Source: Euonymus europaeus
Taxonomy: Eukaryota > Streptophyta > Magnoliopsida > Celastrales > Celastraceae
Direction of reading: 5' to 3'
Assembly (NCBI GenBank): GCA_963580455.1
Contig: OY756966.1
Span: 17,363,001 to 17,427,000, forward strand
Length of the DNA stretch: 64,000 bases
Part shown: in pieces, positions 38,698-51,545 of the stretch
Layout of the letters: each line of letters starts with the position of its first letter
How positions within the stretch are numbered: position 1 is the first letter of the stretch
Made by a program: the position numbers and the translations under genes
Notes under the pieces: generated by a model
Told to the model about the DNA's origin: nothing
Databases searched by the model: none
What the model saw: only the letters and a program-made list of their open reading frames with translations

Positions 38698-41600
38698 TCC
38701 TACATTATTTCGATGACAAAACACCAACTTACCATAACAAATGGACAAAACCGTTAAACGCTCCTCCATAGATTTAGTTGAGGAACTTCGGACTATCAAA
38801 GTTGCTCGGGATATACTTTTTATTGTTCTTCTATGTCAAATTTTATGAGCTTCTTACATTATTTCGATGCCAAAACACCAACTTTCTATGACAAATCGAC
38901 AAAACCATTAAAAGCTCCTCCATAGAGAAAGTTGAGCAACTACGGACTATCAAAGTTGCTCGGGATAGACTTTTTGTTGTTCTTCTCTGTCAAGTTTTAC
39001 GAGTATAAGCTTCCTACATTATTTCGATGCCAAAACACCAACTTTCTATGACAAATAGACAAAACCGTTAAAAGCTCCTCCATAGAGAGAGTTGAGCAAC
39101 TTCGGACTATCAAAGATGCTCGGGATAGACTTTTTGTTGTTCTTCTATGTCAACTTTTACGAGTATAAGCTTCCTACATTATTTCGATGCCAAAACACCA
39201 ACTTTCCATGACAAATGGACAAAACCGTTAAAAGCTCCTCCATAGAGAGAGTTGAGCAACTTCGGACAATCAAAGTTGCTCGGGATAGACTTTTTATTGT
39301 TCTTCTATGTCAAATTTTACAAGTATAAGCTTCCTACATTATTTCGATGCCAAAACACCAACTTTCTATGACAAATAGACAAAACCGTTAAAAGCTCCAC
39401 CATAGAGAGAGTTGAGCAACTTCGGACTATCAAAGTTGCTCGGGATAGACTTTTTGTTGTTCTTCTATGTCAACTTTTACGAGTATAAGCTTCCTACATT
39501 ATTTCGATGCCAAAACACCAACTTTCCATGACAAATAGACAAAACCGTTAAAAGCTCCTCCATAGATAGAGTCGAGCAACTTCGAACTATCAAATTTGCT
39601 CGGGATATACTTTTTTTTGTTCTTCTATGTCAAATTTTACGAGCTTCTTACATTATTTCGATGCCAAAACACCAACTTTCTATGACAAATCGACAAAACC
39701 ATTAAAAGCTCCTCCATAGAGAGAGTTGAGCAACTACGGACTATCAAAGTTGCTCGGGATAGACTTTTTTTGTTCTTCTATGTCAAATTTAACGAGTATA
39801 AGCTTCCTACATTATTTCGATGACAAAACACCAACTTTCTATGACAAATAGACAAAACCGTTAAAAGCTCCTCCATAGAGAGAGTTGAGCAACTTCGGAC
39901 TATCAAAGTTGCTCGGGATAGACTTTTTATTGTTCTTCTATGTCAAATTTTACGAGTATAAGCTTCCTACATTATTTCGATGACAAAACACAAACTTTCT
40001 ATGACAAATAGACAAAACCGTTAAAAGCTCCTCCATAGAGAGAGTTGAGCAACTTCGGACTATCAAAGTTGCTCGGGATAGACTTTTTTTGTTCTTCTAT
40101 GTCAAATTTTACGAGTATAAGCTTCCTACATTATTTCGATGACAAAACACCAACTTTCTATGACAAATAGACAAAACCGTTAAAAGCTCCTCCATAAAGA
40201 GAGTTGAGCAACTTCGGACAATCAAAGTTGCTCGGGATAGACTTTTTATTGTTCTGCTATGTCAAATTTTACGAGTATAAGCTTCCTACATTATTTCGAT
40301 GCCAAAACACCAACTTTCTATGACAAATAGACAAAACCGTTAAAAGCTCCTCCATAGAGAGAGTTGAGCAACTTCGGACTATCAAAGTTGCTCGGGATAG
40401 ACTTTTCGTTGTTCTTCTCTGTCAAGTTTTACGAGTATAAGCTTCCTACATTATTTCGATGCCAAAACACCAACTTTCTATGACAAATAGACAAAACCGT
40501 TAAAAGCTCCTCCATAGAGAGAGTTGAGCAACTTCGGACTATCAAAGTTGCTCGGGATAGACTTTTCGTTGTTCTTCTCTGTCAAGTTTTACGAGTATAA
40601 GCTTCCTACATTATTTCGATGCCAAAACACCAACTTTCTATGACAAATAGACAAAACCGTTAAAAGCTCCTCCATAGAGAGAGTTGAGCAACTTCGGACT
40701 ATCAAAGTTGCTCGGGATAGACTTTTTGTTGTTCTTCTATGTCAACTTTTACGAGTATAAGCTTCCTACATTATTTCGATGCCAAAACACCAACTTTCCA
40801 TGACAAATGGACAAAACCGTTAAAAGCTCCTCCATAGATAGAGTCGAGCAACTTCGGACTATCAAAGTTGCTCGGGATATACTTTTTATTGTTCTTCTAT
40901 GTCAAATTTTTTCGAGCTTCTTACATTATTTCGATGCCAAAACACCAACTTTCTATGACAAATCGACAAAACCATTAAAAGCTCCTCCATAGAGAGAGTT
41001 GAGCAACTACGGACTATCAAAGTTGCTCGGGATAGACTTTTTTTGTTCTTCTATGTCAAATTTTACGAGTATAAGCTTCCTACATTATTTCGATGACAAA
41101 ACACCAACTTTCTATGACAAATAGACAAATCCGTTAAAAGCTCCTCCATAGAGAGAGTTGAGCAACTTCGGACAATCAAAGTTGCTCGGGATAGACTTTT
41201 TATTGTTCTTCTATGTCAAATTTTACGAGTATAAGCTTCCTACATTATTTCGATGCCAAAACACCAACTTTCTATGACAAATAGACAAAACCGTTAAAAG
41301 CTCCTCCATAGAGAGAGTTGAGCAACTTCGGACTATCAAAGTTGCTCGGGATAGACTTTTTGTTGTTCTTCTCTGTCAAGTTTTACGAGTATAAGCTTCC
41401 TACATTATTTCGATGCCAAAACAACAACTTTCTATGACAAATAGACAAAACCGTTAAAAGCTCCTCCATAGAGAGAGTTGAGCAACTTCGGACTATCAAA
41501 GTTGCTCGGGATAGACTTTTTGTTGTTCTTCTATGTCAACTTTTACGAGTATAAGCTTCCTATATTATTTCGATGCCAAAACACCAACTTTCCATGACAA

Positions 41601-42520
41601 ATGGACAAAACCGTTAAAAGCCCCTCCATAGATAGAGTCGAGCAACTTCGAACTATCAAAGTTGCTCGGGATATACTTTTTATTGTTCTTCTATGTCAAA
41701 TTTTACGAGTATAAGCTTCTGACATTATTTCGATACCAAAACACCAACTTTCTATGACAAATCGACAAAACCGTTAAAAGCTCCTCCATAGAGAGAGTTG
41801 AGCAACTTCGGACAATCAAAGTTGCTCGGGATAGACTTTTTATTGTTCTTCTATGTCAAATTTTACGAGTATAAGCTTCTGACATTATTTCGATACCAAA
41901 ACACCAACTTTCTATGACAAATCGACAAAACCGTTAAAAGCTCCTCCATAGAGAGAGTTGAGCAACTACGGACTATCAAAGTTGCTCGGGATAGACTTTT
42001 TTTGTTCTTCTATGTCAAATTTTACGAGTATAAGCTTCCTACATTATTTCGATGACAAAACACCAACTTTCTATGACAAATAGACAAAACCGTTAAAAGC
42101 TCCTCCATAGAGAGAGTTGAGCAACTTCGGACAATCAAAGTTGCTCGGGATAGACTTTTTATTGTTCTTCTATGTCAAATTTTACGAGTATAAGCTTCCT
42201 ACATTATTTCGATGCCAAAACACCAACTTTCTATGACAAATAGACAAAACCGTTAAAAGCTCCTCCATAGAGAGAGTTGATCAACTTCGGACTATCAAAG
42301 TTGCTCGGGATATACTTTTTATTGTTCTTCTATGTCAAATTTTACGAGTATAAGCTTCCTACATTATTTCGATGACAAAACACCAACTTTCTATGACAAA
42401 TAGACAAAACCGTTAAAAGCTCCTCCATAGAGAGAGTTGAGCAACTTCGGACAATCAAAGTTGCTCGGGATAGACTTTTTATTGTTCTTCTATGTCAAAT
42501 TTTACGAGTATAAGCTTCCT
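38698..42520 (+). repeat. 23-mer block, second copy, with one extra monomer
   Basis: The order of marks repeats that of 35041-38697 at offset 3657 up to the ACTTTTCGTTG unit, then at 3817-3818 because of an inserted monomer near 40440-40600 and one extra T in AATTTTTTCGAGC (40910). CCATAAAG is at 40192, AAGCCCCTCC at 41619 and the CTGACATT units near 41720 and 41880. Small differences include CACAAACTTTC, TTCTGCTATG, GTTGATCAAC and GGGATATAC near 42310. Confidence 0.87.
40280..40600 (+). repeat. Tandem duplication of one monomer
   Basis: The ACTTTTCGTTGTTCTTCTC unit appears twice in a row (40401 and 40561) but once in the first block copy (36744). The two successive units are identical by eye over about 160 bp. 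This is the smallest clean example in the window of gain of a single unit by unequal exchange or slippage. Confidence 0.85.
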
Positions 42521-43800
42521 ACATTATTTCGATGCCAAAACACCAACTTTCTATGACAAATAGACAAAACCGTTAAAAGCTCCTCCATAGAGAGAGTTGA
42601 GCAACTTCGGACTATCAAAGTTGCTCGGGATAGACTTTTTGTTGTTCTTCTCTGTCAAGTTTTACGAGTATAAGCTTCCTACATTATTTCGATGCCAAAA
42701 CACCAACTTTCTATGACAAATAGACAAAACCGTTAAAAGCTCCTCCATAGAGAGAGTTGAGCAACTTCGGACTATCAAAGTTGCTCGGGATAGACTTTTT
42801 GTTGTTCTTCTATGTCAACTTTTACGAGTATAAGCTTCCTACATTATTTCGATGCCAAAACACCAACTTTCCATGACAAATGGACAAAACCGTTAAAAGC
42901 TCCTCCATAGATAGAGTCGAGCAACTTCGGACTATCAAAGTTGCTCGGGATATACTTTTTATTGTTCTTCTATGTCAAATTTTACGAGCTTCTTACATTA
43001 TTTCGATGCCAAAACACCAACTTTCTATGACAAATCGACAAAACTATTAAAAGCTCCTCCATAGAGAGAGTTGAGCAACTACGAACTATCAAAGTTGCTC
43101 GGGATAGACTTTTTTTGTTCTTCTATGTCAAATTTTTAGAGTATAAGCTTCCTACATTATTTCGATGACAAAACACCAACTTTCTATGACAAATAGACAA
43201 AACCGTTAAAAGCTCCTCCATAGAGAGAGTTGAGCAACTTCGGACAATCAAAGTTGCTCGGGATAGACTTTTTATTGTTCTTCTATGTCAAATTTTACGA
43301 GTATAAGCTTCCTACATTATTTCGATGCCAAAACACCAACTTTCTATGACAAATAGACAAAACCGTTAAAAGCTCCTCCATAGAGAGAGTTGAGCAACTT
43401 CGGACTATCAAAGTTGCTCGGGATAGACTTTTTGTTGTTCTTCTCTGTCAAGTTTTACGAGTATAAGCTTCCTACATTATTTCGATGCCAAAACACCAAC
43501 TTTCTATGACAAATAGACAAAACCGTTAAAGGCTCCTCCATAGAGAGAGTTGAGCAATTTCGGACTATCAAAGTTGCTCGGGATAGACTTTTTGTTGTTC
43601 TTCTATGTCAACTTTTACGAGTATAAGCTTCCTATATTATTTCGATGCCAAAACACCAACTTTCCATGACAAATGGACAAAACCGTTAAAAGCCCCTCCA
43701 TAGATAGAGTCGAGCAACTTCGGACTATCAAAGTTGCTCGGGATATACTTTTTATTGTTCTTCTATGTCAAATTTTACGAGTATAAGCTTCTGACATTAT
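42521..43800 (+). repeat. 23-mer block, third copy, partial
   Basis: The stretch follows the part of the block from about 36640 to 37900 (offset about 5880-5890): TTCTCTGTCAAG, a GATAGAGTCGAGC unit, a deleted unit at 42995, CCTATATT, AAGCCCCTCC (43691) and CTGACATTATTTCGATACC. Differences include AAAACTATT, AATTTTTAGAG and AAAGGCTCC. The copy ends at about 43860 with a CTCTATAGAG unit. Confidence 0.82.
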
Positions 43801-44719
43801 TTCGATACCAAAACAACAACTTTCTATGACAAATCGACAAAACCGTTAAAAGCTCCTCTATAGAGAGAGTTGAGCAACTACGGACTATCAAAGTTGCTCG
43901 GGATAGACTTTTATTGTTCTTCCATGTCAAATTTTACGAGTATAAGCTTACTACATTATTTCGATTCCAAACACCAACTTTCTATGACAAATGGACAAAA
44001 CCGTTAAAAGCTCCTCCATAGAGAGAGTCGAGCAACTTCGGACTATCAAAGTTGCTCGGGATAGACTTTTTATTGTTCTTCTATGTCAAATTTTACGAGT
44101 ATAAGCTTCCTACATTATTTCGATGCCAAAACATCAACTTTCCATGACAAATGGACAAAACCGTTAAAAGCTCCTCCATAGAGAGAGTTGAGCAACTTCG
44201 GACTATCAAAGTTGCTCGGGATAGACTTTTATTGTTCTTCTATGTCAAATTTTACGAGCTTCTTACATTATTTCGATGCCGAAACACCAACTTTCTATGA
44301 CAAATCGACAAAACCATTAAAAGCTCCTCCATAGAGAAAGTTGAGCAACTACGGACTATCAAAGTTGCTCGGGATAGACTTTTTTTGTTCTTCTATGTCA
44401 AATTTTATGAGTATAAGCTTCCTACATTATTTCGATGCCAAAACACCAACTTTCGATGACAAATGGACAAAACCGTTAAAAGCTCCTCCATAGAGAGAGT
44501 TGAGCAACTTCGGACTATCAAAGTTGCTCGGGATAGACTTTTTGTTGTTCTTCTCTGTCAAGTTTTACGAGTATAAGCTTCCTACATTATTTCGATGCCA
44601 AAACACCAACTTTCTATGACAAATAGACAAAACCGTTAAAAGCTCCTCCATAGAGAGAGTTGAGCAACTTCGGACTATCAAAGTTGCTCGGGATAGACTT
44701 TTTGTTGTTCTTCTATGTC
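43801..44719 (+). repeat. Transition monomers between middle and right libraries
   Basis: The units here are less repeated elsewhere: TTCTTCCATGTC, CTTACTACATT with GATTCCAAACACC (one A short) and AACATCAAC with TTTCCATG. From about 44230 the stretch matches 49330 onward at offset 5098, including GATGCCGAAACACC (44276 / 49374) and GAGAAAGTTG. The deleted unit at 44255 has GGGATAGAC rather than the usual GGGATATAC, so it may be recombinant. Confidence 0.7.
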
Positions 44720-47700
44720 AACTTTTACGAGTATAAGCTTCATACATTATTTCGATGCCAAAACACCAACTTTCCATGACAAATGGACAAAACCGTTAAA
44801 CGCTCCTCCATAGATTTAGTTGAGGAACTTCGGACTATCAAAGTTGCTCGGGATAGACTTTTTTTTGTTCTTCTATGTCAACTTTTACGAGTATAAGCTT
44901 CCTACATTATTTCGATGCCAAAACACCAACTTTCGATGACAAATGGACAAAACCGTTAAAAGCTCCTCCATAGAGAGAGTTGAGCAACTACGGACTATCA
45001 AAGTTGCTCGGGATAGTTTTTTAATTGTTCTTCTATGTCAAATTTTACGAGTATAAGCTTCCTACATTATTTCGATGCCAAAAAACCAACTTTCTATGAC
45101 AAAAAAATAAAATCGTTAAAAGCTCCACCATAGAAAGAGTAGAGCAACTTCGGACTATCAAAATTGCTCGGGATAGACTTTTTATTGTTCTTCTATGTCA
45201 AATTTAACGAGTATAAGCTTCCTACATTATTTCGATGACAAAACAACAACTTTCTATGACAAATAGACAAAACCGTTAAAAGCTCCTCCATAGAGAGAGT
45301 TGAGCAACTTCGGACAATCAAAGTTGCTCGGGATAGACTTTTTATTGTTCTTCTATGTCAAATTTTACGAGTATAAGCTTCCTACATTATTTCGATGCCA
45401 AAACACCAACTTTCTATGACAAATAGACAAATCCGTTAAAAGCTCCACCATAGAGAGAGTTGAGCAACTTCGGACTATCAAAGTTGCTCGGGATAGACTT
45501 TTTGTTGTTCTTCTATGTCAAATTTTACGAGTATAAGCTTCCTACATTATTTCGATGCCAAAACACCAACTTTCCATGACAAATGGACAAAACCGTTAAA
45601 AGCTCCTCCATAGATAGAGTCGAGCAACTTCGGACTATCAAAGTTGCTCGGGATATACTTTTTATTGTTCTTCTATGTCAAATTTTACGAGCTTCTTACA
45701 TTATTTCGATGCCAAAACACCAACTTTCTATGACAAATCGACAAAACCATTAAAAGCTCCTCCATAGAGAAAGTTGAGCAACTACGGATTATCAAAGTTG
45801 CTCGGGATAGACTTTTTTTGTTCTTCTATGTCAAATTTTACGAGTATAAGCTTCATACATTATTTCGATGCCAAAACACCAACTTTCGATGACAAATGGA
45901 CAAAACCGTTAAAAGCTCCTCCAAAGAGAGAGTTCAGCAACTACGGACTATCAAAGTTCCTCGGGATAGACTTTTAATTGTTCTTCTATGTCAAATTTTA
46001 CGAGCATAAGCTTCCTACATTATTTCGATGCCAAAACACCAACATTCGATGACAAATGGACAAAACCGTTAAAAGCTCCTCCATAGAGAGAGTTGAGCAA
46101 CTACAGGATTTCAAAGTTGCTCGGGATAGACTTTTTTTTGTTCTTCTATGTCAACTTTTACGAGTATAAGCTTCCTACATTATTTCGATGCCAAAACACC
46201 AACTTTCGATGACAAATGGACAAAACCGTTAAAAGCTCCTCCATAGAGAGAGTTGAGCAACTACGGACTATCAAAGTTGCTCGGGATAGACTTTTAATTG
46301 TTCTTCTATGTCAAATTTTACGAGTATAAGCTTCCTACATTATTTCGATGCCAAAAAACCAACTTTCTATGACAAATAGACAAAACCATTAAAAGCTCCT
46401 CCATAGAGAGAGTTGAGCAACTTCGGACAATCAAAGTTGCTCGGGATAGACTTTTTATTGTTCTTCTATGTCAACTTTTACGAGTATAAGCTTCATACAT
46501 TATTTCGATGCCAAAACACCAACTTTCCATGACAAATGGACAAAACCGTTAAACGCTCCTCCATAGATTTAGTTGAGGAACTTCGGACTATCAAAGTTGC
46601 TCGGGATAGACTTTTTTTTGTTCTTCTATGTCAACTTTTACGAGTATAAGCTTCCTACATTATTTCGATGCCAAAACACCAACTTTCGATGATAAATGGA
46701 CAAAACCGTTAAAAGCTCCTCCATAGAGAGAGTTGAGCAACTACGGACTATCAAAGTTGCTCGGGATAGACTTTTAATTGTTCTTCTATGTCAAATTTTA
46801 CGAGTATAAGCTTCCTACATTATTTCGATGCCAAAAAACCAACTTTCTATGACAAAAAAATAAAATCGTTAAAAGCTCCACCATAGAAAGAGTAGAGCAA
46901 CTTCGGACTATCAAAATTGCTCGGGATAGACTTTTTATTGTTCTTCTATGTCAAATTTTACGAGTATAAGCTTCCTACATTATTTCGATGACAAAACACC
47001 AACTTTCTATGACAAATAGACAAAACCGTTAAAAGCTCCTCCATAGAGAGAGTTGAGCAACTTCGGACAATCAAAGTTGCTCGGGATAGACTTTTTATTG
47101 TTCTTCTATGTCAAATTTTACGAGTATAAGCTTCCTACATTATTTCGATGCCAAAACACCAACTTTCTATGACAAATAGACAAATCCGTTAAAAGCTCCA
47201 CCATAGAGAGAGTTGAGCAACTTCGGACCATCAAAGTTGCTCGGGATAGACTTTTTGTTGTTCTTCTATGTCAAATTTTACGAGTATAAGCTTCCTACAT
47301 TATTTCGATGCCAAAACACCAACTTTCCATGACAAATGGACAAAACCGTTAAAAGCTCCTCCATAGATAGAGTCGAGCAACTTCGGACTATCAAAGTTGC
47401 TCGGGATATACTTTTTATTGTTCTTCTATGTCAAATTTTACGAGCTTCTTACATTATTTCGATGCCAAAACACCAACTTTCTATGACAAATCGACAAAAC
47501 CATTAAAAGCTCCTCCATAGAGAAAGTTGAGCAACTACGGATTATCAAAGTTGCTCGGGATAGACTTCTTTTGTTCTTCTATGTCAAATTTTACGAGTAT
47601 AAGCTTCATACATTATTTCGATGCCAAAACACCAACTTTCGATGACAAATGGACAAAACCGTTAAAAGCTCCTCCATAGAGAGAGTTCAGCAACTACGGA

Positions 47701-48126
47701 CTATCAAAGTTCCTCGGGATAGACTTTTAATTGTTCTTCTATGTCAAATTTTACGAGCATAAGCTTCCTACATTATTTCGATGCCAAAACACCAACATTC
47801 GATGACAAATGGACAAAACCGTTAAAAGCTCCTCCATAGAGAGAGTTGAGCAACTACAGGATTTCAAAGTTGCTCGGGATAGACTTTTTTTTGTTCTTCT
47901 ATGTCAACTTTTACGAGTATAAGCTTCCTACATTATTTCGATGCCAAAACACCAACTTTCGATGACAAATGGACAAAACCGTTAAAAGCTCCTCCATAGA
48001 GAGAGTTGAGCAACTACGGACTATCAAAGTTGCTCGGGATAGACTTTTAATTGTTCTTCTATGTCAAATTTTACGAGTATAAGCTTCCTACATTATTTCG
48101 ATGCCAAAAAACCAACTTTCTATGAC
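44720..48126 (+). repeat. 11-mer HOR, 1753 bp, two tandem copies
   Basis: Copies are about 44720-46472 and 46473-48126. Marks at offset 1753 are CGCTCCTCC / GAGGAACTT, a TTTTTTTTG unit, the A-rich unit (45101 / 46854), AAATCCG, ACTACGGATTATC (45781 / 47534), and the paired unit GTTCAGCAAC with GTTCCTCGGG and ACGAGCATAAG. A one-base loss or gain in the T-run recurs. The second copy has TTCGGACCATC and GACTTCTTTTG as private changes. Confidence 0.85.
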
Positions 48127-49589
48127 AAAAAAATAAAATCGTTAAAAGCTCCACCATAGAAAGAGTAGAGCAACTTCGGACTATCAAAATTGCTCGGGAT
48201 AGACTTTTTATTGTTCTTCTATGTCAAATTTTACGAGTATAAGCTTCCTACATTATTTCGATGACAAAACACCAACTTTCTATGACAAATAGACAAAACC
48301 GTTAAAAGCTCCTCCATAGAGAGAGTTGAGCAACTTCGGACAATCAAAGTTGCTCGGGATAGACTTTTTATTGTTCTTCTATGTCAAATTTTACGAGTAT
48401 AAGCTTCCTACATTATTTCGATGCCAAAACACCAACTTTCTATGACAAATAGACAAAACCGTTAAAAGCTCCACCATAGAGAGAGTTGAGCAACTACAGG
48501 ATTTCAAAGTTGCTCGGGATAGACTTTTTTTTGTTCTTCTATGTCAACTTTTACGAGTATAAGCTTCCTACATTATTTCGATGCCAAAACACCAACTTTC
48601 GATGACAAATGGACAAAACCGTTAAAAGCTCCTCCATAGAGAGAGTTGAGCAACTACGGACTATCAAAGTTGCTCGGGATAGACTTTTAATTGTTCTTCT
48701 ATGTCAAATTTTACGAGTATAAGCTTCCTACATTATTTCGATGCCAAAAAACCAACTTTCTATGACAAAAAAATAAAATCGTTAAAAGCTCCACCATAGA
48801 AAGAGTAGAGCAACTTCGGACTATCAAAATTGCTCGGGATAGACTTTTATTGTTCTTCTATGTCAAATTTTACGAGTATAAGCTTCCTACATTATTTCGA
48901 TGACAAAACACCAACTTTCTATGACAAATAGACAAAACCGTTAAAAGCTCCTCCATAGAGAGAGTTGAGCAACTTCGGACAATCAAAGTTGCTCGGGATA
49001 GACTTTTTATTGTTCTTCTATGTCAAATTTTACGAGTATAAGCTTCCTACATTATTTCGATGCGAAAACACCAACTTTCTATGACAAATAGACAAAATCG
49101 TTAAAAGCTCCACCATAGAGAGAGTTGAGCAACTTCGGACTATCAAAGTTGCTCGGGATAGACTTTTTGTTGTTCTTCTATGTCAAATTTTACGAGTATA
49201 AGCTTCCTACATTATTTCGATGCCAAAGCACCAACTTTCCATGACAAATGGACAAAACCGTTAAAAGCTCCTCCATAGATAAAGTCGAGCAACTTCGGAC
49301 TATCAAAGTTGCTCGGGATATACTTTTTATTGTTCTTCTATGTCAAATTTTACGAGCTTCTTACATTATTTCGATGCCGAAACACCAACTTTCTATGACA
49401 AATCGACAAAACCATTAAAAGCTCCTCCATAGAGAAAGTTGAGCAACTACGGACTATCAAAGTTGCTCGGGATAGACTTTTTTTGTTCTTCTATGTCAAA
49501 TTTTACGAGTATAAGCTTCCTACATTATTTCGATGCCAAAACACCAACTTTCGATGACAAATGGACAAAACCGTTAAAAGCTCCTCCAT
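48127..49589 (+). repeat. 4-mer repeat (640 bp) of the A-rich block, then a linking stretch
   Basis: A-rich units at 48127 and 48767 are 640 bp apart and are followed by the same units: GATGACAAAACACC, then CGGACAATC. The first cycle ends in an AGCTCCACC unit that joins ACAGGATTTC; the second ends in AGCTCCACC joining ACTTCGGACTATC. The linking stretch then carries CAAAGCACC, GATAAAGTCGAGC and a deleted unit at 49363. Confidence 0.75.
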
Positions 49590-51545
49590 AGAGAGAGTTG
49601 AGCAACTTCGGACTATCAAAGTTGCTCGGGATAGACTTTTTGTTGTTCTTCTCTGTCAAGTTTTACGAGTATAAGCTTCCTACATTATTTCGATGCCAAA
49701 ACACCAACTTTCTATGACAAATAGACAAAACCGTTAAAAGCTCCTCCATAGAGAGAGTTGAGCAACTTCGGACTATCAAAGTTGCTCGGGATAGACTTTT
49801 TGTTGTTCTTCTATGTCAACTTTTACGAGTGTAAGCTTCATACATTATTTCGATGCCAAAACACCAACTTTCCATGACAAATGGACAAAACCGTTAAACG
49901 CTCCTCCATAGATTTAGTTGAGGAACTTCGGACTATCGAAGTTGCTCGGGATAGACTTTTTTTTGTTCTTCTATGTCAACTTTTACGAGTATAAGCTTCC
50001 TACATTATTTCGATGCCAAAACACCAACTTTCGATGACAAATGGACAAAACCGTTAAAAGCTCCTCCATAGAGAGAGTTGAGCAACTACGGACTATCAAA
50101 GTTGCTCGGGATAGACTTTTAATTGTTCTTCTATGTCAAATTTTACGAGTATAAGCTTCCTACATTATTTCGATGCCAAAAAACCAACTTTCTATGACAA
50201 AAAAATAAAATCGTTAAAAGCTCCACCATAGAAAGAGTAGAGCAACTTCGGACTATCAAAATTGCTCGGGATAGACTTTTTATTGTTCTTCTATGTCAAA
50301 TTTAACGAGTATAAGCTTCCTACATTATTTCGATGACAAAACACCAACTTTCTATGACAAATAGACAAAACCGTTAAAAGCTCCTCCATAGAGAGAGTTG
50401 AGCAACTTCGGACAATCAAAGTTGCTCGGGATAGACTTTTTATTGTTCTTCTATGTCAACTTTTACGAGTATAAGCTTCATACATTATTTCGATGCCAAA
50501 ACACCAACTTTCCATGACAAATGGACAAAACCGTTAAACGCTCCTCCATAGATTTAGTTGAGGAACTTCGGACTATCAAAGTTGCTCGGGATAGACTTTT
50601 TGTTGTTCTTCTCTGTCAAGTTTTACGAGTATAAGCTTCCTACATTATTTCGATGCCAAAACACCAACTTTCTATGACAAATAGACAAAACCGTTAAAAG
50701 CTCCTCCATAGAGAGAGTTGAGCAACTTCGGACTATCAAAGTTGCTCGGGATAGACTTTTTGTTGTTCTTCTATGTCAACTTTTACGAGTGTAAGCTTCA
50801 TACATTATTTCGATGCCAAAACACCAACTTTCCATGACAAATGGACAAAACCGTTAAACGCTCCTCCATAGATTTAGTTGAGGAACTTCGGACTATCAAA
50901 GTTGCTCGGGATAGACTTTTTTTTGTTCTTCTATGTCAACTTTTACGAGTATAAGCTTCCTACATTATTTCGATGCCAAAACACCAACTTTCGATGACAA
51001 ATGGACAAAACCGTTAAAAGCTCCTCCATAGAGAGAGTTGAGCAACTACGGACTATCAAAGTTGCTCGGGATAGACTTTTAATTGTTCTTCTATGTCAAA
51101 TTTTACGAGTATAAGCTTCCTACATTATTTCGATGCCAAAAAACCAACTTTCTATGACAAAAAAATAAAATCGTTAAAAGCTCCACCATAGAAAGAGTAG
51201 AGCAACTTCGGACTATCAAAATTGCTCGGGATAGACTTTTTATTGTTCTTCTATGTCAAATTTAACGAGTATAAGCTTCCTACATTATTTCGATGACAAA
51301 ACACCAACTTTTTATGACAAATAGACAAAACCGTTAAAAGCTCCTCCATAGAGAGAGTTGAGCAACTTCGGACAATCAAAGTTGCTCGGGATAGACTTTT
51401 TATTGTTCTTCTATGTCAACTTTTACGAGTATAAGCTTCATACATTATTTCGATGCCAAAACACCAACTTTCCATGACAAATGGACAAAACCGTTAAACG
51501 CTCCTCCATAGATTTAGTTGAGGAACTTCGGACTATCAAAGTTGC
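49590..51545 (+). repeat. 6-mer HOR, 960 bp, two tandem copies
   Basis: Copies are about 49590-50549 and 50550-51545. The order in each is TTCTCTGTCAAG, ACGAGTGTAAGCTTCATAC (49821 / 50781), CGCTCCTCC / GAGGAACTT, a TTTTTTTTG unit, an ACTACGG unit and the A-rich unit (50199 / 51159), with no net indel. Only a few substitutions separate them by eye (for example ATCGAAGTTGC at 49937 in the first and TTTTTATGAC at 51310 in the second). Confidence 0.87.

Noticed and set aside
45910..45965. Compensatory double change GTTCAGCAAC / GTTCCTCGGG preserving the dyad
   Set aside because: The two changes fall at different pairs of the stem and each gives a C-C mismatch, so they weaken rather than restore pairing.
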